Assembly: GCA_020437385.1 (NCBI GenBank)
Contig: JAGQWL010000030.1
Location: 1-41,028, forward strand
Reading direction: 5' to 3'
From: Bacteroidota bacterium
GTDB lineage: Bacteria; Bacteroidota; Rhodothermia; Rhodothermales; JABDKH01
DNA length: 41,028 nucleotides
Position numbers and translations under genes: made by a program
Notes under the pieces: model-generated
What the model was told of the DNA's origin: nothing
The model's input: the letters and a program-made list of their open reading frames with translations, nothing else
Databases searched by the model: none
Part shown: positions 34,179-41,028 of the stretch, in pieces
Layout: each line of letters starts with the position of its first letter
Position numbering within the stretch: the first letter of the stretch is position 1

Positions 34179-35659
34179 GTGTTGTCGATCTGCGCCTTCT
34201 GCAGCTTGCCTGAGTAGTCGACGTACACAGTCTTCGTTTCCGTGTAGAAGTCGAATACCTCCCATCCGCCTTCGCGGTGACCATTTCCCGTCTTCTTGAC
34301 GCCGCCAAACGGCATGTGGGCCTCGGCACCGATTGTCGGTCCGTTGATGTAGGTAATCCCGGCCTCGATGTCGTGCATCGCCTTGAATGCAGTCGAGATG
34401 TCGTTTGTGTAGATCGAAGACGACAAACCGTAAGGAACGTCGTTCGCAATTGAGACCGCCTCATCGTAGGAGTCGACCTTGATCACGGACAGGACGGGAC
34501 CAAAAATCTCCTCCCGAGCGATTCGCATATGACGCGTTACACCCGAGAAGATCGTCGGCTCGATGAAGAAGCCGTTGTCCAGTTTTCCGCCGGTGGCACG
34601 TGCTCCACCCATCTCCAGCACGGCGCCTTCCTTTTTGCCAATCTCAATGTAACCGAGAACCTTGTCCATTCCCTTCTGATTGATCACCGGGCCCACGTCG
34701 ACATCTTTTTCGTTCCCGTATCCGAGTCGCAAACCTGAAGCAGCGCTCTTCAGCATCTCCAGCAGCTTGTCGTGCACGCCGGACTGGATGATCAGGCGGC
34801 TTGTCGCCGTGCAACGTTGTCCGGTCGTGCCGAAGGCACCCCACAGGATACCGTCGATAACCAGATCCAGGTTAGCGTCATCAAGCACGATCATTGGATT
34901 CTTGCCACCCATCTCGAGGGAACAGCGCTTATGCATGGCCCCACATGTTTCAGCAATCTTTCCACCGGTATCCGTCGAACCGGTAAACGTCACAGCGTCG
35001 ATATCGGGGTGCGAGACAAGGGCGGATCCCACTTCGCCGCCGCCCTGCACAAGGTTCACGACACCGGTCGGAAGACCGGCATCTTCAAACACCTTGACGA
35101 GCAACGCGCCGCTGTGGGGAGCATCCTCACTCGGTTTGAAGATGACGGTGTTACCAGCCGCGATAGCCGGGAACATCTTCCACGTTGGGACCGCAACCGG
35201 GAAGTTCCAGGCAGTGATAACGCCGATTACACCGACCGGTCGCCGAATCGACATATTGAACTTGTTTGGGAGCTCACTGGGTACAGTGTGGCCGAAAAGC
35301 CGTCGGGTCTCTGAAGCCGCATAGTACGCGGTATCAATGGCTTCCTGCACATCACCTCGGGTTTCGAAATGCGGCTTGCCCATCTCTCGCGTCATTTCAA
35401 AAGCGAGTTCGTCTTTGCGCTCAGTAAGGATGTCGCCAATCCGCTTCAGGATGTTACCGCGCTCGGGAGCGGGCATCCGGGACCAGGATCGGAATGCAAC
35501 ACGGGCCGCGGCCACTGCAGAATCAACATCCTCGGGCGTCGACGCGGGAAACTCTCCGATGACGTCCGAATGCACTGCCGGATTCGTATCGGTGAAGGTT
35601 TTTCGGTTGCTGGATTTGATCCATTCGCCGTTGATGAAGTTGAGCGTAAGTGCGGACAT
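34175..35659 (-). CDS. NAD(P)-dependent aldehyde dehydrogenase
   Basis: A 494-aa ALDH-superfamily enzyme that oxidises an aldehyde to the acid. The frame extends to 35710, but the ATG at 35659 gives the family-like start MSALTLNFINGEW. N152 in AWNFP, K175 in IFKPSE, E249 in LEMGGKNP and the nucleophile C283 in GQRCTATSR are all present. The cofactor loop FTGSTDTGG is also intact, as is the late block EEIFGPVLSV. The C-terminal MPFGGVKKTGNGHREGG resembles semialdehyde dehydrogenases acting on carboxylated substrates, such as alpha-ketoglutarate semialdehyde or aminoadipate semialdehyde, but the substrate cannot be fixed. It diverges from a class I aminotransferase, which fits amino acid breakdown, and is coupled to DUF3465. 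Confidence 0.93.
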   Translation of the reverse strand: MSALTLNFINGEWIKSSNRKTFTDTNPAVHSDVIGEFPASTPEDVDSAVAAARVAFRSWSRMPAPERGNILKRIGDILTERKDELAFEMTREMGKPHFETRGDVQEAIDTAYYAASETRRLFGHTVPSELPNKFNMSIRRPVGVIGVITAWNFPVAVPTWKMFPAIAAGNTVIFKPSEDAPHSGALLVKVFEDAGLPTGVVNLVQGGGEVGSALVSHPDIDAVTFTGSTDTGGKIAETCGAMHKRCSLEMGGKNPMIVLDDANLDLVIDGILWGAFGTTGQRCTATSRLIIQSGVHDKLLEMLKSAASGLRLGYGNEKDVDVGPVINQKGMDKVLGYIEIGKKEGAVLEMGGARATGGKLDNGFFIEPTIFSGVTRHMRIAREEIFGPVLSVIKVDSYDEAVSIANDVPYGLSSSIYTNDISTAFKAMHDIEAGITYINGPTIGAEAHMPFGGVKKTGNGHREGGWEVFDFYTETKTVYVDYSGKLQKAQIDNT

Positions 35660-35772
35660 GCAGAAATTGGACTGATTGGCGCCTCTAAGGAATTCCCCGT
35701 TTCCGGACACGGAATCGAGGTTCTAAAAATAGGTTGCAATAGCCCCCTGAACAACCTGCAGCGCTGACCGGC

Positions 35773-35805
35773 CGGACAGCACTCGGCGATGTGTCCGAGT
35801 TTTTT
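35773..35805 (+). terminator. Intrinsic terminator with a competing stem in the aminotransferase leader
   Basis: ACTCGG (35781-35786) pairs with CCGAGT (35795-35800) around an eight-base loop, followed by a T run to 35805: an intrinsic terminator reading on the plus strand. An alternative stem, CGGACA (35773-35778) with TGTCCG (35792-35797), uses part of the same right arm, so the two cannot form together. Upstream, AGGTTG (35731-35736) can pair with CAACCT (35752-35757). No plus-strand protein gene ends here, so the terminator would act on a leader transcript of the aminotransferase or on a small RNA. Confidence 0.6.
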
Positions 35806-35878
35806 GTCGTAATTTCCAACGGCGGTTGAGGCTCGCAGCGCGCGCCCCCGGAGACCGTCATCCAAATCAAGGAATTGA

Positions 35879-37060
35879 ATGAACTGGGAATCGAGACTAG
35901 CAGATCGGGTCAAGAAGGTGCCGCCGAGTGGGATCAGGCGATTCTTCGACATCGCGGCGACAATGTCCGATGTCATCACGCTCGGCATTGGGGAACCGGA
36001 CTTCGTAACGCCTGACCCGATAATCGACGCTGCGATTGCGTCAATGCGAGCGGGGAAGACGGGCTATACTTCCAACGCCGGTCTTCTTGAATTGCGGAAG
36101 GCGATCTCCGAGGAGATCGAACGACTGTATGGCGTCCACTACGACCCAGTTTCGGAGATCATCGCAACGGTGGGAGTGAGCGAGGCACTCCAACTGGCAA
36201 TGCTGGCTCTATTGAATCCGGGGGACGAAATTCTGATTCCCGAGCCCTGCTTTGTTTCATACGGTCCGACGGCGATTTTCGCGGGGGGCTCGGTGGTGTA
36301 CGTTCCGACGTATTTCGAGAACGACTTCCAGGTTACCGCTGAGGACATTCGATCCCGAATTTCCCCAAGAACGAAGGTCCTGTTTCTCGCATACCCGAGT
36401 AACCCGACTGGGGCGGTATTGCGGCGCAAGACGTTGGAGGAAATAGCGGAAGTTGTGGTTGAGCATGACCTCATTGTTTTTTCGGATGAGATCTATGACC
36501 GCCTGATTTATGGTTCTGCCCACAGCGAGGGGCACACCTGCCTACCGTCGATTCCTGCACTGAGGGATCGAACCGTGTTGCTCGGTGGCTTTTCAAAAGC
36601 CTACGCAATGACGGGTTGGCGCCTGGGCTACCTGTGCGCGCCGCCCGGTTTGTATGACAGTATCTACAAACTCCACCAATACATCATCATGAGTGCCCCG
36701 TCGGCGGCTCAGTACGGAGCGATCGAAGCCATCCGATCGAGCCAGGGCGCGGTTGAACGGATGCGTGTTGCCTACGACGAACGTCGGCGCGTGCTTGTCG
36801 ATGGATTGCGGTCGGCAGGATGCCCCACGTTTGAGCCCGAGGGGGCGTTCTACGCGTTTCCGGACATTCGGCCAACCGGCCTCAGTTCGGAGGAGTTTGC
36901 TCAGGGGTTGCTTGCCGAGGAGAAGGTTGCCGTCGTACCGGGCGATGCGTTTGGTCCCAGCGGTGCCGGATTCGTTCGCTGCGCCTACGCGAACTCACTG
37001 CCAAACATCGAGGAGGCCGTACACAGGATTGGCCGCTTCGTTGCCAAACATCTAGGTTGA
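35879..37060 (+). CDS. PLP-dependent aminotransferase, class I fold
   Basis: A 393-aa cytoplasmic transaminase of the AspC/PatA-like class I group. Recognisable are LGIGEPDF (35-42), the substrate-site YTSNAGLLELR, YPSNPTGAV with N175, FSDEIYDRLIY with the PLP-binding D203, the PLP lysine K240 in GGFSKAYAMTGWR, and R248. FVRCAYANS near the end carries the carboxylate-binding arginine. The exact amino donor is not readable; relatives include aspartate, aromatic and N-acetyl-diaminopimelate aminotransferases. AAGGA lies seven bases before the ATG at 35879. The 219-bp leader carries a terminator and alternative stem, so transcription may be attenuated. A small membrane-protein gene starts seven bases after its stop. 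Confidence 0.92.
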   Translation: MNWESRLADRVKKVPPSGIRRFFDIAATMSDVITLGIGEPDFVTPDPIIDAAIASMRAGKTGYTSNAGLLELRKAISEEIERLYGVHYDPVSEIIATVGVSEALQLAMLALLNPGDEILIPEPCFVSYGPTAIFAGGSVVYVPTYFENDFQVTAEDIRSRISPRTKVLFLAYPSNPTGAVLRRKTLEEIAEVVVEHDLIVFSDEIYDRLIYGSAHSEGHTCLPSIPALRDRTVLLGGFSKAYAMTGWRLGYLCAPPGLYDSIYKLHQYIIMSAPSAAQYGAIEAIRSSQGAVERMRVAYDERRRVLVDGLRSAGCPTFEPEGAFYAFPDIRPTGLSSEEFAQGLLAEEKVAVVPGDAFGPSGAGFVRCAYANSLPNIEEAVHRIGRFVAKHLG

Positions 37061-37067
37061 TGTCGGG

Positions 37068-37412
37068 ATGAAGATCCTTCTCGGGGCGTTGTTGGCTACG
37101 CTGCTGAACATCATTCTGGGATGGCAGTGGTGCGTTGCGGCGGGAGCCGTCGTCGGCTGGTGGTCGATAAAGCGTGGATGGCTCGCGGGGGCGTCTGCAG
37201 TCGCGCTTTCGTGGCTGGTCCTCGTATCGCTTAACTACGCGGCGGCGGGTGAAGCGGTCGCTCGTATGTCGCGCACAATGGCTGCCTTCGTTCCGAATGC
37301 GCCGGCCTGGGCGGTCCCAGTGGCGACGGTGATCGTCGGTTCGATACTCGGGGCCGCCGGAGGCTTCTTCGGACAGGCAGCAGCGCCGTATATTTCACGT
37401 CCCCGTTCCTGA
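37068..37412 (+). CDS. Small integral membrane protein, unknown function
   Basis: A 114-aa hydrophobic protein with three or four predicted helices: about 2-22 (KILLGALLATLLNIILGW), 21-35, 38-60 (WLAGASAVALSWLVLVSL) and 80-105 (AVPVATVIVGSILGAAGGFF). The short linkers carry few charges (KRGW). The first helices show the alternation WWSIKRGW often seen in small Bacteroidota membrane proteins, but I do not recognise a family. It begins seven bases after the aminotransferase stop and ends 51 bp before prfB, so it is probably read in that operon. Confidence 0.75.
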   Translation: MKILLGALLATLLNIILGWQWCVAAGAVVGWWSIKRGWLAGASAVALSWLVLVSLNYAAAGEAVARMSRTMAAFVPNAPAWAVPVATVIVGSILGAAGGFFGQAAAPYISRPRS

Positions 37413-37463
37413 ACGCCTCTGTCGGAGCCGACGCGTTCCTTCGATGAACTACAAAAACTGACA

Positions 37464-38568
37464 ATGGAGCAAGTACGAAATCTGTTAGAGCGCGTTGGCG
37501 CGCTCGGGAGGTACCTTTGACGTCGATAAGCGTCGCAACCTGATCGCCGACCTGAACAAGCAGCGACTCGACCCGGAGTTCTGGTCGGATTCGCGAAACG
37601 CACAGAAGGTCGAGCGCGAGCTTTCTGCTCAGGAAAAGTGGATCACGGATTGGGAGACCGTGCGTCGCCACGCCGACGATCTTGAGACCCTCGTCGAACT
37701 TGCCGGCGAAGAAGGAGAGGATCTTTCTGACGACATCGATGAAGAGTTGGCGCGGCTGGAATCCCTCGTCGCGTCGCTGGAACTGAAAAGCATGCTCGGC
37801 GGCCCGGACGACGAGCGCTCAGCCATTCTGACGATTCACCCTGGTGCTGGCGGAACCGAAAGCCAGGATTGGGCGGAAATGCTCCTTCGCATGTACACGC
37901 GCTGGGGCGAACGGCACGGCTACAAGGTGCATCTGCTGGAGTACCAGCCAGGAGAAGGAGCCGGAATCAAGAGTGCTTCACTTGAAATCGATGGCTCCAT
38001 GGCGTTTGGCTACCTGAAAGCCGAATCGGGGGTTCACCGTCTTGTCCGGATCTCTCCATTTGACTCGTCCGGGCGGCGGCATACTTCGTTCGCCAGCGTG
38101 TTTGTGTATCCGGAGATAGACGAGTCAATCGAGATTAACCTGAAGCCCGACGACATCGAAATGCAGATGTTTCGGTCCGGTGGAGCCGGCGGGCAAAACG
38201 TAAACAAAGTCGAAACGGGCGTTCGCCTGATCTGGACCGGTCGTCTAAGTGATGGACGACAGGAGCGCGTCGTTGCCGAATGCACGGAAGAGCGGAGCCA
38301 ACTGCAGAATCGGGAGAGAGCCATGACAATGCTCAAGAGCCGCGTCTATCAGCTCGAGCTTGAAATCCAGGAAGCGGCAAAAAACGAGATGGAAGGATCC
38401 AAGAAGAAGATCGAATGGGGCAGCCAGATCCGTTCCTACGTGTTCCAGCCGTACACGATGGTCAACGACCACCGGACAGAGACGAAGATCACCGACGTCA
38501 ACTCTGTCATGGACGGAGATCTCGACACATTCATTAAGGCTTTCCTGCTCCACGATGCGCGCGGATGA
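37464..38568 (+). CDS. prfB: Peptide chain release factor 2, expressed by programmed +1 frameshift
   Basis: RF2 releases proteins at UGA and UAA stops. The first frame starts at the ATG at 37464, reads 18 codons ending ...GRYL, and meets TGA at 37518-37520. Shifting by one base after CTT (37515-37517) continues at GAC (37519) to the stop at 38568, for 367 aa, matching the length of E. coli RF2 (365). The stop-recognition tripeptide SPF is at 197-199 (RISPFDSSG) and the hydrolysis motif GGQ at about 242-244 (SGGAGGQNVNK). A gene call that ignores the shift would begin wrongly near 37495. Upstream lies the small membrane protein, downstream nadB after 120 bp. Confidence 0.97.
37506..37521 (+). 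promoter_or_regulatory. prfB autoregulatory frameshift signal
   Basis: GGGAGG (37506-37511), a Shine-Dalgarno-like element, is followed after three bases by CTT-TGA-C. This is the RF2 autoregulation site: low RF2 lets the ribosome pause at UGA and slip from CUU to UUU. It differs from E. coli (AGGGGG then TATCTTTGAC) in only a few bases, with the same spacing. Confidence 0.95.
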
Positions 38569-38688
38569 TTTGGCCGGGCACGTCACAGAGCGTTACATTT
38601 CCTTGATACACGTCCCCAATAATCGGTCCCCCGTCAGGCCTCCCAGTGAATCCGATCCGCGTCGTCACGCGTCGGCAGACTTGCATTG

Positions 38689-40275
38689 ATGGCAGAGAAA
38701 TTCGATTTCCTCGTACTCGGTTCCGGTATTGCGGGCCTGTCGTATGCACTCAACGTCGCTGAACACGGCACCGTTGCGATCGTTACGAAAAAGGAATCGG
38801 TCGAGTCGAACACAAATTATGCTCAAGGTGGCGTCGCCGCCGTCCTTGCCCCGACCGATTCGTACGAATCGCACATTCAGGACACGCTTACGGCAGGAGC
38901 AGGGCTCTGTGACCCTGACGCCGTGGAGGTTGTCGTCCGGGAGGGACCGGAGCGGGTCCTTGAACTTGCAGAGATGGGAGCGGAATTCACCCGCCAACAG
39001 AACAGCTTCCATCTTGGCCGGGAAGGCGGACACAGTGCCAACCGAATCGTTCATGCAGCCGATACGACAGGGCGGGAAATCGAGCGAGCGCTTCTGTCAC
39101 GGATTCGGGCGCACCGGAACATCCAGGTTTTCGAGTACCATTTCGCACTGGAACTCATTACCGAGCACCACATTGGGCAGCATGTCACGAGGTTGCGTCC
39201 GGATATCCACTGCTATGGCGCCTATGTGCTCGACGAAAAAGCGGATGTCGTCAAAACCTTTCTCGCGAAGGTAACCCTTCTGGCCACAGGGGGCTCGGGA
39301 CGGGTCTACCTGCATAGTACGAACCCGTCGATTGCCACCGGAGACGGGGTGGCAATGGCGTATCGTGCAAAGGCACGGCTGGAGAACATGGAGTTCGTTC
39401 AGTTCCATCCGACGTCGCTCTACCACCCCGACGCAGACTCGTTTCTGATCTCGGAGGCAGTCCGCGGAGATGGAGCTGTGTTGAGGAATATGCGAGGCGA
39501 ACGGTTCATGCCTCACTACGACGAGCGCGCGGAACTGGCCCCGCGTGATATCGTTGCCCGTGCCATCGACGATCAGCTGAAGCAATCCGGTGATAATCAC
39601 GTTTGGCTGGATATTTCGCACAAACCGTCCAACGAGATCCTCGAGCATTTTCCGAATATCTACGAAACCTGCAAGAAGTTCGGAATTGACATCACCACAG
39701 ATCCTATACCCGTAGTACCCGCCGCGCACTACCAATGTGGTGGGGTTAAGACCGATCTGTATGGCCGTACCTCGATTCTTGGTCTGTTTGCATGCGGCGA
39801 GGTCGCGTGTACCGGCTTGCATGGCGCCAACCGTCTTGCCAGCAATTCGTTGCTGGAGGCCCTTGTGTTCAGTCACCGCGCCATCGGACCGTCGCTCGAC
39901 TATGCGTCTTCGGTTTCAAAGAGGGAGGTCGTCCCCGATTGGGATGATTCCGGAACGGAACATCCGCACGAATGGGTGCTCGTGTCGGCCAACCGTGACG
40001 AATTGCGGCGGGTCATGTGGAACTATGTCGGAATCGTTCGCTCCACATTACGTCTGGAACGAGCTGCTCGCAGAACAAAGCTGCTCTACGAGGAGACAGA
40101 GGACTTCTATCGCAGATCAAAGGTCTCCCCGGCGTTGTGTGAACTCCGCAATATGATCGCGGTCGCCTACCTCATTATCCAGAGTGCGTCGATGCGTCAC
40201 GAGAGTCGCGGCTTGCACTATATCACGGATTACCCGCACACGGTAGAGGAGGAACGGCGTAGCACCCTCGTTTGA
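38689..40275 (+). CDS. nadB: L-aspartate oxidase
   Basis: A 528-aa FAD enzyme that oxidises L-aspartate to iminoaspartate, the first step of de novo NAD synthesis, feeding NadA. The ATG at 38689 is used; a TTG lies one codon earlier. The FAD-binding LGSGIAGLSYA is at 10-20, then SNTNYAQGGVAAVL, EGGHSANRIVHAADTTG, LLATGGSGRVY, the substrate-site FHPTSLY and RGDGAVL. The C-terminal GLFACGEVACTGLHGANRLA and NSLLEALVFSHRAI are diagnostic, and the terminal helices include ESRGLHYITDYP. nadA and nadC are not in the window. It stands 120 bp after prfB and 170 bp before the subtilase gene, so it may have its own promoter. Confidence 0.97.
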   Translation: MAEKFDFLVLGSGIAGLSYALNVAEHGTVAIVTKKESVESNTNYAQGGVAAVLAPTDSYESHIQDTLTAGAGLCDPDAVEVVVREGPERVLELAEMGAEFTRQQNSFHLGREGGHSANRIVHAADTTGREIERALLSRIRAHRNIQVFEYHFALELITEHHIGQHVTRLRPDIHCYGAYVLDEKADVVKTFLAKVTLLATGGSGRVYLHSTNPSIATGDGVAMAYRAKARLENMEFVQFHPTSLYHPDADSFLISEAVRGDGAVLRNMRGERFMPHYDERAELAPRDIVARAIDDQLKQSGDNHVWLDISHKPSNEILEHFPNIYETCKKFGIDITTDPIPVVPAAHYQCGGVKTDLYGRTSILGLFACGEVACTGLHGANRLASNSLLEALVFSHRAIGPSLDYASSVSKREVVPDWDDSGTEHPHEWVLVSANRDELRRVMWNYVGIVRSTLRLERAARRTKLLYEETEDFYRRSKVSPALCELRNMIAVAYLIIQSASMRHESRGLHYITDYPHTVEEERRSTLV

Positions 40276-40445
40276 CTGGTGGCGAACCTGGAATGACAGT
40301 TGGCGTTTGACGAAGCCGCGCAAGTTCCGGCGCTCCCCCTTCCAACCTGGGCGGTATTCAGGGTACCGTCGGATTGGGCCCCTTTAGCCAAGACCGGCGT
40401 AGGCCGATCAGAAAACAAGATTTTTCGACCTAAGCAGAGATAGAC

Positions 40446-41028
40446 ATGGATTTTGTGCCATTCCGGACAAGTTCAGTTCGATTGTTGGCCTCGGCCTTTG
40501 TTCTCGTCGCGGCAGGATGTTCATCGTCACGGGTCGCCAGTGACGAAACCTCTGTCGCGAATCGTGCTTCGGATCCTGAACCAGCAGGGCAGACAACCGA
40601 ATCGGGCCCGTCGGTTGAAAGTCTCACCAGCGGGCAGGAATCGCCAAATGTCTGGTTTCAGGATGAGACGACGGATTCGAGGGTTGGAGCCGAAGTGGTT
40701 CCGGCGTACGCGATCCTCGAAGGACGATCTCCACAGAAACAGGTTATTGTGGCCGTGATCGACTCGGGTGTCGATATCAACCATGAAGACCTAAAAGACA
40801 ATATCTGGACGAACGAGGACGAGGTCCCGTCAAACGGTATTGACGATGACAACAACGGCTATGTCGATGATGTCCACGGTTGGAATTTCATCGGTGGTCG
40901 CGATGGTCGGAACGTCGAATTTGACACATATGAGATGACCCGTGAGTTGGTTCGCCTGCAGGACAAGTATGGCCAACTAGCGGATGCTGAAGCGAACCTG
41001 CCTGGGGATAGCTCCGAGCTGGCCTACT
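40446..41028 (+). CDS. S8 subtilisin-like lipoprotein protease, 3' end cut by the window
   Basis: Open from the ATG at 40446 to the window edge, 194 codons. Residues 1-25 are a lipoprotein signal, RLLASAFVLVAAGC, lipidated at C25 and followed by SSS. A polar linker (26-78) leads to the start of the S8 domain: the catalytic aspartate D106 in VIVAVIDSGVDINHEDL, then the calcium-loop-like GIDDDNNGYVDDVHGW. The catalytic His and Ser lie beyond the window. This layout is common in exported Bacteroidota subtilases that digest external protein. Further homologous features, such as a type IX sorting domain at the C-terminus, cannot be assessed. Confidence 0.92.
   Translation, partial: MDFVPFRTSSVRLLASAFVLVAAGCSSSRVASDETSVANRASDPEPAGQTTESGPSVESLTSGQESPNVWFQDETTDSRVGAEVVPAYAILEGRSPQKQVIVAVIDSGVDINHEDLKDNIWTNEDEVPSNGIDDDNNGYVDDVHGWNFIGGRDGRNVEFDTYEMTRELVRLQDKYGQLADAEANLPGDSSELAY

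Noticed and set aside
34680-35324. Plus-strand open frame of 214 codons
   Set aside because: It is antisense to the aldehyde dehydrogenase; no recognisable domain.
39097-39876. Minus-strand open frame of 259 codons
   Set aside because: It is antisense to nadB, whose motifs are continuous through the region.
40392-40409. Hairpin GACCGGC-GTAG-GCCGATC as a terminator after nadB
   Set aside because: It has one mismatch and no T run follows directly; the only T run is more than ten bases further on.

Overview
The window is a compact, gene-dense stretch of chromosome. By impression the G+C is moderately high, and there is no insertion sequence, integrase, phage gene or CRISPR array. The gene families point to the Bacteroidota/Rhodothermota group (Rhodothermales or Salinibacter-like), probably an aerobic, protein-degrading marine or halotolerant lineage. 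The evidence for this is a DUF4835 protein beside a PorV/PorQ-like barrel, an S46 dipeptidyl peptidase, a secreted M14 peptidase, a bacterial GGGP synthase (PcrB type), a CusF-SCO fusion lipoprotein, and a weak or irregular Shine-Dalgarno pattern. Species cannot be named from sequence alone.

Left part (1-14.7 kb): a truncated SGNH-hydrolase-like gene on the minus strand diverges from a glycerate 2-kinase. On the plus strand follow an M14 metallopeptidase, a DUF255/thioredoxin-fold protein and a thiolase. A DUF4097 beta-solenoid protein with nine Thr-Ser-Asp-Gly repeats lies tail-to-tail with the thiolase. Then come 3-methyladenine DNA glycosylase, alaS, pcrB, a tRNA-Ser(CGA) and a small acidic zinc-ribbon protein.

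Middle (14.7-24.2 kb): an envelope block. On the minus strand are a SCO-type copper lipoprotein, a helix-hairpin-helix/outer-membrane-barrel protein and a PorV/PorQ-like barrel, which diverge from a DUF4835 gene. After a tRNA-Leu(UAG) and a small tandem repeat come a lipoprotein S46 peptidase and a minus-strand pair of a divergent DprA-like protein and an iPGM-like metalloenzyme.

Right part (24.2-41.0 kb): patatin, mutS and a gamma-carbonic anhydrase form a tight plus-strand group. A minus-strand cassette of flippase-like protein, GT2 glycosyltransferase and NodB deacetylase has overlapping or near-touching genes and looks like a small glycan or glycolipid module. Then follow purD, a beta-propeller protein, a coupled ALDH/DUF3465 pair, a class I aminotransferase whose leader carries a terminator with a competing stem, a small membrane protein, prfB with a programmed +1 frameshift, nadB, and a subtilase lipoprotein cut by the window end.

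Most of the window is housekeeping or family-level recognisable. The points most worth follow-up are the HhH-barrel/PorV-like pair, the degenerate DprA-like protein, the aminotransferase leader, the three-gene glycan cassette and an apparent missing base in the tRNA-Ser acceptor stem.
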